DNA of 11,536 nucleotides from Ichthyophonus hoferi (lineage: Eukaryota; Opisthokonta; Ichthyosporea; Ichthyophonida; Ichthyophonidae), in NCBI GenBank assembly GCA_002751075.1, contig NAOQ01000515.1, positions 33,507 to 45,042 on the forward strand. Direction: 5' to 3'. The notes under the pieces were generated by a model. The model made no database searches, was not told the DNA's origin, and saw nothing but the letters and a program-made list of their open reading frames with translations. Shown piece after piece: positions 1 through 7,086 of the stretch (the first letter of the stretch is position 1; the number at the start of each line of letters is the position of its first letter). Made by a program: the position numbers and the translations under genes.

Positions 1-208
1 TTGTCTGTTACCAATTTTTATAAAGACTGTGCTTAGCTGTTGAATATGCATAAAAGTGATTAAAACAGCCAAATATTTTTAACTTTTTGTTCAAGTATAC
101 ATTTATGTGATGAGATTATTCATCTGTGAATGTGCAGTATAGTTGAAATCTATGTATGGCCTCTTAATAGCTCTGGCAATAGAAGATTTTACTTTTTTTA
201 GCACTCAT

Positions 209-427
209 TTAACCTTGCTTATCCTTGGAGGGTAAGACAGATGCTTTGCTTTTGATAACACATGCATTACAAGCTTTTTCATCCTCGGACCTTATTTTTA
301 TGCTGCATACCAAAAGAAACTGTATCAATGGAGTAGGGGTTGGGTGTATAAATCTTGAGTGGTATATATCAAAAGAAGTATGCCTTAGAACCTTTGTCTT
401 AGGTGTCTCCTTCACATATGTTGCCAA
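209..427 (-). pseudogene. Integrase zinc-binding segment of the minus-strand fossil
   Basis: The 72-residue minus-strand reading contains FDIYHSRFIHPTPTPL, which resembles the 'WHRRLGHPS' histidine motif. About 30 residues later comes CNACVIKSKASVLP, which resembles the CxxCxxxK...P cysteine pair of the HHCC domain. Together these form the N-terminal zinc-binding domain of copia-type integrase, which lies just before the catalytic core. The order relative to the pre-integrase block at 775-535 fits. It is part of a broken fossil. The plus-strand ORF over the same bases is its shadow. Confidence 0.55.
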
Positions 428-534
428 GTCTTTTTGTTTTGTTTTTCGTCTTCTGGTGTGGGTTGATGATACTCTCTCTAGCTTCTTTGCTCAAGTTTTT
501 GTTACTTCCGGACTTTCCTAAGATAAATGACCTT

Positions 535-775
535 TACATTTAGTTTATAAATGTAGTTATTTGTGGTACTGTCAGTGAATAAAACACCATTTTCTTGGGA
601 TATTTGAAATCCTTCATCTTCAAAGATAGTAGGTACACGTTTTCCTTATAAATTTGGAAGGGAAAGCATACTTCTCTTTAAGTTGGAAATGTATAAGGCA
701 TGGCAGAGTTTGATAGCGTCCAACTTGCCTCTTACAGTGGATGATAATAAAATATCACCAATTCTTAGAGTGTCA
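535..775 (-). pseudogene. GAG-pre-integrase segment of the minus-strand fossil
   Basis: The minus strand reads GKLDAIKLCHALYISNLK near 735-690, matching the family pattern in which a leucine-rich run ends in LYxPxL just after the protease. A further stretch of about 40 residues ends in NNYIYKL, matching the GxLYxL end of that block. This is the linker between protease and integrase in copia-type Pol. It is a broken fossil. The alternative, an unrelated AT-rich ORF, is less likely because the next expected domain follows at 427-209. Confidence 0.55.
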
Positions 776-1089
776 CCTTCTTTTTCATTTTTTTATCTTA
801 CTGTTGATAGCTGTGCAATGAAATATGCAAAGTCCTCTTTATGATGATTGATGATGTATTGAGGATTCATTCATTGTCCAGAGCAAATGTTAATGGGCTA
901 AGTCAAAAGTTATGTACACCACCTTGTTTGGGTAGGCTGTGGCTACCAGTCCCCGATCATAACCAGCTAAATAATAGTGTGGCATCTTTGTATCTTGCTT
1001 ATCTTTATATTTTGGTAAGGATTATTGCCATCTGTCTGACTTGTTATTAACTATTTCAGGTTTCCTGGGCCATTCTCTTGTGGTGATGA

Positions 1090-1205
1090 TTTCTTTTCTA
1101 GTCATTTGCATATTTTGAAGCTAGCTCCTTTGATTTCTTCCCTAAAGAACATATAACTGTTCTGTTGTCTTTCTCACATATATTGCAATGGCATTTATCT
1201 GCATT
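1090..1205 (-). pseudogene. Gag zinc-knuckle-like segment of the minus-strand fossil
   Basis: A short minus-strand stretch reads CNICEKDNRTVIC followed by a lysine-rich run. The spacing of the cysteines resembles the nucleic-acid-binding zinc knuckle at the C-terminus of copia-type Gag. It lies where that domain should be, just before the protease-region trace at 880-840 on the same strand. It is a fossil and the match is short, so chance resemblance cannot be excluded without a profile search. Confidence 0.4.
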
Positions 1206-2038
1206 GTAGAGGCTCAAAGTTTTACTTTTTGAATGGTGGTCTTCCCTAAACTAATCTAAATGTGATGGTACTGAAAGCAATTTATTCCAGGGTGTACATA
1301 TCTTTATAGGCTATGCATTCAGAAAAAACTGCAAGGATCACTTCACCCATTGTGTTGATAATAAATATTTTCACTTATTTTCTGTATCAGCTGGTTTTAT
1401 AAAGATCTCCAATAATTGTTTTAAAAATTATTTCGTTTGTCACTCCCAGGTTGAATCATGAGTCTCTTGGCTGTTCAGTAAATTTATTTTGGTATTTTTG
1501 GGCTGGTTCTCCCTCTGCTTACAAATTACATTTGTACCCTGGGTAGTTCTTAGACCATTTAGGCTTATCTTTCTTGTTAAAGCATTGCATGAGGTCTTTC
1601 CAAATATAGTATACAAATTAATCTATAATCCATCTACTTTGCAGTCTTGGCTACATAGTTCCTAAGTAAAAGGTTATATTGTGTTATTGCCTTTATTTTC
1701 GCCACCCTTTTAATAAAAACAACATTTTTTAATCTCATGTGGAAAATATTCTTTAATAGAATGTAGGGTAGGGTTACAAAAACCTCCAAATCCTATTTAT
1801 CAGTACCAAATGGTCACAATCTATTAGCATTTTTTTCCCAATAATCTACGCTCTTCAAATACTCCAAATCAACTTATTTCCATTCTTTGGCACAATTGCA
1901 GAACTCTATATATGTCTTAATTAAATAATTGGATTTCATTGTCCAGATTACATTCCTTTTACAACATCTCATCGTGTGGCCTGAGGTGATGGATTAACCT
2001 CTCCATGCCTGGGTGAGGAATCATCATTACCTTTGAGC
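1206..2038. other. AT-rich stretch, possibly decayed gag, nothing firmly recognisable
   Basis: This lies between the zinc-knuckle trace and the start of LTR A. By position it should contain gag of the minus-strand fossil. Short minus-strand readings contain tryptophan- and lysine-rich runs of the kind seen in Gag, but no motif is diagnostic. I see no LTR, tRNA or plus-strand gene in it. Confidence 0.3.
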
Positions 2039-2504
2039 TGTTAAAATTCACTGCATTATAATAGTATAGGATTTTATTATTAAAATTCTCCTAATATATG
2101 CAAATCACTATTTGCAGTGTGTTATTCTCAGATTGACATACATAATAATGCACATTGGAATGGTTAATTTCAAAGTATATTCATTTAGTTTATATGATAA
2201 TAATTTTTTCTTTTAAGACCATAACAACACTAAGATAGAAGAAGATCAGCAAAAAGACACAATCTTATTGTTGATAAAAATAAATATACAAATATATGAT
2301 TTTATCACCAATATAAATAGGTCTACAAATATGTAATTTTATTGCTAATAGAAATAGATTTATCCTACTAGTGGTTGCTCTGATTAACTATATTCTCATG
2401 ATGGATAAAACTAATCAGATAGGAGTTTTTTATGTCAAGTAATCTTTAATTTATAATCAAACCATAAGTTCAACATACTTGTGAACTTATACTTCAGTTG
2501 TTAA
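2039..2504 (+). mobile_element. F1 LTR A, 5' part (interrupted by LTR B)
   Basis: This begins TGTTAAAATTCACTGC. Over most of its length it aligns by eye with LTR B (from 2505), with LTR C read on the minus strand, and with LTR D (from about 6240). Shared landmarks are the CTGCATTATAAT start, a pyrimidine-rich run followed by CCATAACAAC, and the ATGGATAAAAC...CAATCAGATAGG-like block. A small inverted repeat AAGTTCA...TGAACTT lies near its right end. The LTR resumes at 2967 after inserted LTR B and ends at 3080 just before the primer-binding site, so A looks like the 5' LTR of the F1 element. A and D share a segment absent from B and C, so they form a subtype. Confidence 0.75.
2259..2360 (+). 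repeat. 37-bp tandem subrepeats in LTR A (three units)
   Basis: The core ATYTTAT recurs at 2262, 2299 and 2336, an exact 37-base spacing, each time followed by a run like CCAATAGAAATAGAT. Matching units occur at the same place in LTR B and, reversed, in LTR C. Short tandem repeats inside an LTR are often part of its promoter or enhancer region; that role is inference here. Confidence 0.7.
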
Positions 2505-2966
2505 TGTTAAAGTTTTACTGCATTATAATTGCATAACAATTTATTGGTATGATTCTCCTTATATAAAAACATATATTCATTTAGTTTGCATAATTATACT
2601 TTTTCTCCCAAAACCATAATAACATTCTGATAAAAAAAGATGTGTAATCTTATCTCCAATAGAAATAGATGTACACTAATGTAATCTTATTGCTGATAAT
2701 AATAGATCTAAAAATACATAATCTTACCTCTGATAGTTGGTTTTTTTTTTTTTGATCAAGTATAATCCCGTGATGAATAAAACCAATCAGATAGGAGTTT
2801 CTTATATCCATCATGAAATCTTTAATCTGTAACCAAACTATAAGTTCAACGCACTTGTGAACTTATACTTCATTTGTAACTTGTTACTACAAGTCACCTT
2901 TTCACATTTTACAATAAAAACTACATTTGTTTTTAACATCTTTTACTATAGATATATGTTTTAACA
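2505..2966 (+). mobile_element. F1 solo LTR B inserted in LTR A
   Basis: This is a 462-bp LTR starting TGTTAAAG and ending TTTTAACA, so the termini form a short inverted repeat with TG...CA ends. It aligns with A and C throughout and carries three 37-bp subrepeats and a T13 run. To its left is the A sequence up to TATACTTCAGTTGTTAA. To its right is the remainder of an A-type LTR tail leading to the primer-binding site. The flanks are GTTAA and GTCTT(AA), at best an imperfect 5-bp target duplication. No internal region is attached, so it is best read as a solo LTR. Confidence 0.7.
2640..2740 (+). repeat. 37-bp tandem subrepeats in LTR B (three units)
   Basis: The core ATCTTAY recurs at 2647, 2684 and 2721, again spaced exactly 37 bases. 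The units end at a run of 13 T at 2741-2753. These are the counterparts of the units at 2259-2360 in LTR A. Confidence 0.7.
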
Positions 2967-3080
2967 GTCTTAACTTACTACAACTGTTATTATTTTAGTC
3001 AAACGATGACTTACAAGTCACCTTGTCACTTTTAAACAAAAATGCATTTTTTTATCTCAATACATATATATTTTTAAACA
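2967..3080 (+). mobile_element. F1 LTR A, 3' part
   Basis: This contains ACAAGTCACCTTGTCAC, matching ACAAGTCACCTTTTCAC in the 3' part of LTR B (near 2893), and ends ATATATTTTTAAACA, matching the TATATGTTTTAACA end of B. It therefore repeats the LTR 3' end a second time, directly upstream of the primer-binding site, which is expected if B was inserted in A. An extra block TTTAGTCAAACGATGACTT is shared with the tail at 4261-4366 but not with B or C, marking the A/D subtype. Confidence 0.7.
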
Positions 3081-3081
3081 A

Positions 3082-3094
3082 GGTTATGAGCTCC
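3082..3094 (+). promoter_or_regulatory. F1 primer-binding site, half-tRNA-iMet type
   Basis: GGTTATGAGCTCC starts one base after the LTR A end (AACA at 3080). It resembles GGTTATGGGCCC, the complement of the anticodon stem-loop of initiator tRNA-Met, which Drosophila copia and relatives use as primer after tRNA cleavage. Position immediately after an LTR is the strongest support. It includes the ATG (3086) from which the gag-like frame is open. Confidence 0.65.
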
Positions 3095-3853
3095 CCACAT
3101 GACTCTTCACTTTCAATGGAGTCAAATACTCTACATCTTACCTTTCAACATGAGGATTATTTTGCATTCAGTAGCAGGATAACAGTTCCTTCCACAGAAC
3201 CAGGATACCATTACATAGCAACTCTGGTATTTACACAATTTACAAGATTACTATTTATGACGTCATCTTCCAGACCTCAATACCAGGATAAGAATGATCA
3301 GACAAACGTCACCTCTGAATTTGCAACATCACAACACCTTGTTGACCTGTTGATAGACCATGACCAAACATTCTGTAATATGAATCAAAGAATTAAAGTC
3401 ATCAAATGACTTTGCTCCAATGATGTATGTATATTCCAGAGTCTGCTATTCCCATATACACTGGAAAAGTTCAGAATATATCTTTTTTAGAATGATCAAA
3501 TATTATCAAAATATTAATTCAGGCATGCACTAAGGATGTAGCCTATCTTACACCATTACTGGCCGCTGCTTCACACTATGCCATTAGAGCAAATAATAGA
3601 AGAGATGCAGTAGCTCACATAATTTTACATAAAAGTTTAAGTCCACAACAATGTTGTATTGTGGGGTTGGACCATGATACTTCTTGCTTCCAAATCTGGG
3701 CAAAATTGGTTGCCCAGCATAGCTAAACACCAACTGCCAAAATGCTCACACTGTATAGCCAGTATCACAGCATCAGGCTTTCAGCAAATGACAAAGTTCT
3801 CTTATATGTTGCAAACCTCAGCAGATGACCATTCAACTCAGCTCACTGGAACA
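3086..3853 (+). pseudogene. F1 gag remains
   Basis: From the ATG at 3086 a reading of about 108 codons (MSSPHDSSLSMESN...) is open to 3409. It has no motif I can name, but it sits where Gag should start. From about 3520 to 3850 clearer Gag features appear: HIILHKSLSPQQ, then GLDHDTSCFQIWAKLVAQHS and AKMLTLYSQY with ANDKVLLYVANL. These match the copia-type Gag (UBN2-like) pattern of a W-x2-L core followed by a conserved L-x-x-Y/I block. Gag forms the virus-like particle. This is a broken fossil with a few breaks; it ends against the inverted LTR C at 3854. An alternative start is the ATG at 3116 (MESN). Confidence 0.65.
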
Positions 3854-4260
3854 TGTTAAAAATATATCTATAATAATAGTTATATATAAAAATGTAGTTT
3901 TGTATTGTAAAACGTAGCAAGTTACAAGTAAAGTATAGGTTCATAAGTTTATTAAACTTATAATTTGATTACAAATTAAAGATTACATGATACATAAAAA
4001 AAATCCTAACTGATTGGCTTTATCCATTATGAGAATATACTGAATCAGAAAAAATAATCACTTGCGAAGATAAGATTATGTATTTTTACATCTATTTCTA
4101 TTGGAGATAATATTATGTATTTTTACATTTATTTCTATCAGCATGTTGTTATGGTTTTTGAAGAACAAGTATAATCATGCAAATTAAATAAGTATATGTT
4201 TGTATACATTAATAATCTAATCATAATACTAAATTGTTACACAATTATAATGCAGCAACA
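3854..4260 (-). mobile_element. F1 LTR C, complete and in reverse orientation
   Basis: Read on the minus strand it starts TGTTGCTGCATTATAAT (from 4260) and ends ATATATTTTTAACA (at 3854), 407 bp with TG...CA ends. It aligns along its whole length with LTR B, including the AATAGAAATAGATGTA subrepeats and the AATGGATAAAGCCAATCAG block. Left of it is F1 gag and right of it an A-type LTR tail in plus orientation. The 5-bp flanks GAACA and TTTTG do not match, so it is either a solo LTR whose duplication has decayed or part of a later rearrangement. Confidence 0.75.
4064..4140 (-). repeat. 37-bp tandem subrepeats in LTR C
   Basis: In plus orientation the core ATAAGAT at 4070 and ATAATAT at 4107 lie 37 bases apart, each followed by TATGTATTTTTACATYTATTTCTAT-like sequence. 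They are the reverse of the units in LTRs A and B. Two units are clear; a third is not. Confidence 0.6.
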
Positions 4261-4366
4261 TTTTGACAGTTATTTCTTTAGTCAAACAATGACTTAAAAA
4301 TTATCTGGCCACTTTAAATAAAAATTACTTTTGTTTTATATCTTGATACAGATATATTTTTAAACA
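4261..4366 (+). mobile_element. F1 LTR 3' tail (A/D subtype) abutting LTR C
   Basis: TTTAGTCAAACAATGACTTA and GATATATTTTTAAACA match the LTR A 3' part at 2967-3080, in the same orientation and order. TGAGCTCC follows, as it does after LTR A. It is therefore a second copy of the LTR/gag junction of F1, next to the reverse-oriented LTR C. The rest of this LTR is not found to the left, where F1 gag lies, so the region has been rearranged. Confidence 0.65.
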
Positions 4367-5031
4367 TGAGCTCCATACTAAATGGAAAAACTACATTTTA
4401 TAAATTAAAAAAGGTTCTCTATTGCCTAGCTTGGGGAAGCTAGTTCTTATATTCTTATATCACTTAGCACTCTGGAGGACAATAACATGCAATTTACATA
4501 TCCTTAGAAAATGAATCATTCACTTAGGGCTATGGAATGAAAGTCCAGTTGTTGAGAGTAGACTAGAAGATCAGCTGTACAAACTAAAAATTAAGATAGC
4601 CAATACACAATCAGCACTTTTAGTAGCATTATCCAGTCAACAGTCAAATTGATATTAATAACCAGCATTTCTGACTAGGTCATCCAGCTCAGAATACCAT
4701 AAAGAATTATGTCCCAGGTTTGGATAATTACAATTCACAGGAGACATTTTGTGATAATTGTCCCCAAGCTAAGCAGGCCAGAATACTATTTAAACAACAC
4801 ACTTTCAATACTATCCAGATCCTTTCCATAATCTATTCCGATCTATTAGGGCCTTTACCAGATTTAATTAATTAAAAACCATTGTTTTTAATTGCATTGC
4901 TAACATTTATTGATGAATTTTCATGTTTTTCTAACATGTATTTTCTAGCCAATAAATCAAAAACATTTAAAGCATTCATAAATTATTATAAACAAGTTAT
5001 TACCAAACCTAATTTACTAATTGGATGTTTA
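4367..5031 (+). pseudogene. F1 pol remains: GAG-pre-integrase and integrase, plus strand
   Basis: Starting near 4412 the reading resembles the LYxPSLG block of the pre-integrase domain. Near 4745-4800 FCDNCPQAKQARILF matches the CxxC...K zinc-binding end. Near 4825-4990 the integrase core is clear: YSDLLGPLPD, then LTFIDEFSCFSNMYFLANKS and KTFKAFINYYKQV. These match the copia-type DxxGP, F(I/V)DDxSR and KSxxxxxF motifs. The integrase inserts element cDNA into host DNA. This is a broken fossil with several breaks, and no reverse transcriptase follows. From 4412 to about 4968 it forms one arm of an inverted repeat with 5032-5562. Confidence 0.75.
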
Positions 5032-5562
5032 TAAATGTTTCTGATTTATTGGCTAGAAAATGCATGATAGCAAAAAGTAAAAATTCATCAGTAAGTGTAG
5101 CAATGTATTGTTTTTCAGTGACCAAATCCAGTAAAGGCCCTACTATATCTGAGTTAATGATAGAAAGGATCTGGGCGGCATTGAAAATGTGTTATTTAAA
5201 TGACACTCTGGACTGCTTAACTTGGGGACAAATATCATAAAATTTCCTGTGAATTGTAATTTTCTGAATCTGGGACATAATTTTTCATGGCATTCTGAGC
5301 TGGACGACCTAGTCATAAATGCTGGATCTTCATATCAATTTGACTAAATAATGCCATAAAAGTGTTGAATGTGTATTGGCTATCATAATTTGTAATTTGT
5401 ACAGCTGACCTTCTGGTCTATTCTCAACAACTGGACTTTCATTCTATGGCCTTAAGTGATTGATTCCTTTTTGAGGGTATTTAATTTGCATATAGTTCTC
5501 CTCCAAAATGCTGAGTAATATGAGAACTTGATTCCCCAAGCTAGGCACATAGAGAATCTTGT
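4412..5562. repeat. Inverted repeat of F1 integrase segments, about 63-bp spacer
   Basis: The arm 4412-4968 is the reverse complement of about 5032-5562 with moderate divergence. The inner ends are CCAATAAATCAAAAACATTT on the plus strand near 4949-4967 and its mate, differing at one base, at 5032-5052. The spacer 4969-5031 continues the plus-strand integrase reading and has no mate. A transcript across it could fold back into a long hairpin. Confidence 0.75.
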
Positions 5563-5640
5563 TGAATACACAAGATATTCTTAACAAGATGCATTAACAA
5601 CCAATCTCTATTTTTCAGAAAAATACTCGACTTTTAGGAG
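5032..5640 (-). pseudogene. F1 pol remains: integrase and GAG-pre-integrase, minus strand
   Basis: On the minus strand from about 5562 down to 5034 the same domains appear. These are ILYVPSLGNQVLI, a block ending in PEGQLYKLQ, the zinc-binding DICPQVKQSRVSF, then INSDIVGPLLDLVTEKQYI, LTDEFLLFAIMHF and ANKSETF. It is a second copy of the plus-strand piece at 4367-5031, facing it tail to tail. In one 40-base stretch compared by eye (4543-4582 against its mate) 37 bases match. Bases 5563-5640 may hold a trace of the protease end. It is a broken fossil. The plus-strand ORF at 5025-5240 is its shadow. Confidence 0.75.
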
Positions 5641-6239
5641 GTGGGACTGGTAATTTGGAATTCAGTCCATCAGAGAACTGGCGAATTACAGTCCAAACTC
5701 TATCAATATTAACTGGATATTACTAAATTTACTACATTTCAAGTACATAAAATTTTCTGGCTGGCCACGCTTATCCAGATTTATGTAATTTTATATCTGG
5801 TTAATTTATAAATATCTTATATTAAGTAAAACTAAGTACTATGGAACTGTTTATAGTTTGTTGTAAAAATACACTAAATTAATTGGATACATCATTTTTA
5901 TCAAGTCTATTTATACTTATTGGTCTTGGATCCTGTTTGATTTCATCAGACATGCAAACACCCTTTGCACTAAATTAGTGCATTCCTATCAGTTATGATC
6001 AAAATACTAACTTCAATTAATTCCTACAAATATGGTCTTCAGGTTAATATTTTTAACACTTCATGGGTATGCTAATGCACATGTAGGAAAATGCATTTAA
6101 TAGATAACATGATTTTTAAGCACAACTATTTCATATCTAACTAATAATACCATAATTTATACTAAATGGTTTATTGTTAGATGATGTGCATAGCTCATAG
6201 AGCCTAATTTGTAATTCACTTTTACACCAAGGTGATTAA
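5641..6239. other. AT-rich stretch without recognisable content
   Basis: This lies between the minus-strand F1 pol piece and LTR D. By position it could hold protease and gag remains of the minus-strand copy. I see only short readings, with no DSGAS-type motif or zinc knuckle I can trust. No LTR, tRNA or host exon was found. Confidence 0.4.
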
Positions 6240-6421
6240 CTATATATTAAATTTTACTGCATTAAAATCGTGTAGCATTTTATTATTATGATTTTCCTAA
6301 CATATGGAAATATATAAATTGTTTATTATAGTATTTTAGTGCTAGATTACAATAGCAATACCGGAAATTGGAATCACAGTTGATCTCAAATGTATTTATT
6401 TAATTTACATGATATTAGTTT
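6240..6421 (+). mobile_element. F1 LTR D fragment, interrupted by E3
   Basis: TTTTACTGCATTAAAATCG, then ATTTTATTATTATGATTTTCC and ATTTATTTAATTTACATGAT, align in order with LTR A (2045-2200). This includes the segment around ATTGGAAT that B and C lack. The match stops at 6421, where the TGTTAGAAA terminus of E3 begins. Its left edge, near 6240-6245, is uncertain. It is therefore an A-subtype LTR into which E3 was inserted; the remainder should lie beyond the E3 3' end, outside the window. Confidence 0.7.
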
Positions 6422-6840
6422 TGTTAGAAATAGGATTGTCGGATCACACATATAAAATATACGCACACACGATTTTAGCCAATGCCTAGGAGTATACAAA
6501 GTTTAACAAACAAATATGATATATACAATTGGTTGACATATATAAAACAAGTGGTTGTTCAATAAACACATTAGGTAACAACAGCCAATCAACTAAGCCA
6601 AATCACTAGGATATTAGATCAATTTAATAGGAGTAGGAAATATAGTGGCTCTAGTTAATTAATTGCAAATGTATTAATTATAATCAGTGTAATTGACACA
6701 GTTGAACTGACGAACATATTTATAATCAATGCATGTGGCATAGATATAAAAATGCTGGAGAACACATAATAAAGGTGGGGAAATACTAAACCAAAACGGA
6801 CTGCATAATCTTTTATTAAATGAAGTGATGAATTCCAACA
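6422..6840 (+). repeat. E3 5' LTR, 419 bp
   Basis: This starts TGTTAGAA and ends TTCCAACA, an imperfect terminal inverted repeat with the TG...CA ends used by copia-type integrase. Both boundaries are set independently: the left by the end of the LTR D match, the right by the primer-binding site one base later. It contains TATA-like sequences at 6451 (TATAAAATA) and 6745 (TATAAAAA) and an AATAAA at 6768-6773, candidates for its promoter and polyadenylation signal. Confidence 0.8.
6745..6773 (+). promoter_or_regulatory. Possible E3 LTR TATA box and polyadenylation signal
   Basis: TATAAAAA at 6745-6752 and AATAAA at 6768-6773 lie within the last 100 bases of the LTR. A second TATA-like run is at 6451-6459. 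In an AT-rich LTR these can arise by chance; which, if any, served as promoter is inference. Confidence 0.3.
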
Positions 6841-6841
6841 G

Positions 6842-6853
6842 GGTTATGGGTCC
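6842..6853 (+). promoter_or_regulatory. E3 primer-binding site, half-tRNA-iMet type
   Basis: GGTTATGGGTCC differs at one base from GGTTATGGGCCC, the complement of the initiator tRNA-Met anticodon region used by Drosophila copia as primer-binding site. It starts one base after the LTR terminus. This both fixes the LTR 3' boundary and places E3 among copia elements primed by an internal tRNA fragment. Confidence 0.8.
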
Positions 6854-7086
6854 GGAACATATTTCCACTGTGGTAGGGACATCACCCCTGCTCGGACCTA
6901 TAAGGTCACCTCTCCCATGAACCCCTGAAGGCCTAACTACTGACCAGCACAATTCCACAACATGCTCACTCCCAGAGGCACCCACAAACTTTTCTTTTAT
7001 GACAAATGAGTTTCTAACGGCCACAACATACTTTGTGTTGCATCCTGAGGAATAACAGGACACCCCTTTTTTTTCCAGCCTCTACC
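6854..7086 (+). other. E3 leader with an acceptor-like polypyrimidine tract
   Basis: About 230 bases separate the primer-binding site from the ATG at 7087 (context TCTACCATGA). Near its end CACCCCTTTTTTTTCCAG (7061-7078) looks like a eukaryotic 3' splice site 8 bases before that ATG. Spliced mRNAs are known for Drosophila copia gag, but at a different place, so leader splicing here is only a possibility. The minus-strand ORF over 6674-7063 has no recognisable domain. Confidence 0.4.

Larger units (their letters stand above)
1..2038 (-). mobile_element. Decayed Ty1/copia-type element, minus strand, running off the left edge
   Basis: Reading the minus strand from high to low coordinates gives copia-type pieces in normal gag-pol order. 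These are a CCHC-like zinc knuckle near 1205-1100, a protease-region trace near 880-840, a GAG-pre-integrase segment near 775-535 and an integrase zinc-binding segment near 427-209. Below about 200 there may be a faint start of the integrase core. The pieces lie in different frames and the element is heavily broken, with many breaks. No LTR for it is seen. The stretch from about 1206 to 2038 should hold gag, but I see only weak resemblance there. Its pre-integrase motifs differ from those of the two other families in the window, so it looks like a separate, older lineage. The order of four pieces supports the call; each alone would be weak. Confidence 0.6.

Noticed and set aside
841-1050. 69-residue plus-strand ORF as a gene
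   Set aside because: No domain seen, and it lies opposite the protease-region trace of the minus-strand fossil.
2259-2740. Regularly spaced 37-bp repeats as a CRISPR array
   Set aside because: The units are contiguous and diverged, with no unique spacers, and lie inside LTRs of a eukaryotic element.
2741-2753. Run of 13 T as a poly(A) tail of a reverse-strand SINE or LINE
   Set aside because: It lies within LTR B between the 37-bp subrepeats and the conserved LTR 3' block, with no SINE or LINE sequence beside it.
5025-5240. 71-residue plus-strand ORF as a gene
   Set aside because: The minus strand of the same bases carries clear integrase motifs of F1, so this is a shadow.
4412-5562. Inverted repeat as the termini of a DNA transposon
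   Set aside because: Both arms carry integrase coding motifs with a spacer of only about 63 bp, so it is a duplicated Pol segment and not transposon ends.
6674-7063. 129-residue minus-strand ORF as a gene
   Set aside because: It runs antisense through the E3 LTR, primer-binding site and leader and shows no recognisable domain; the plus-strand element explains the sequence.
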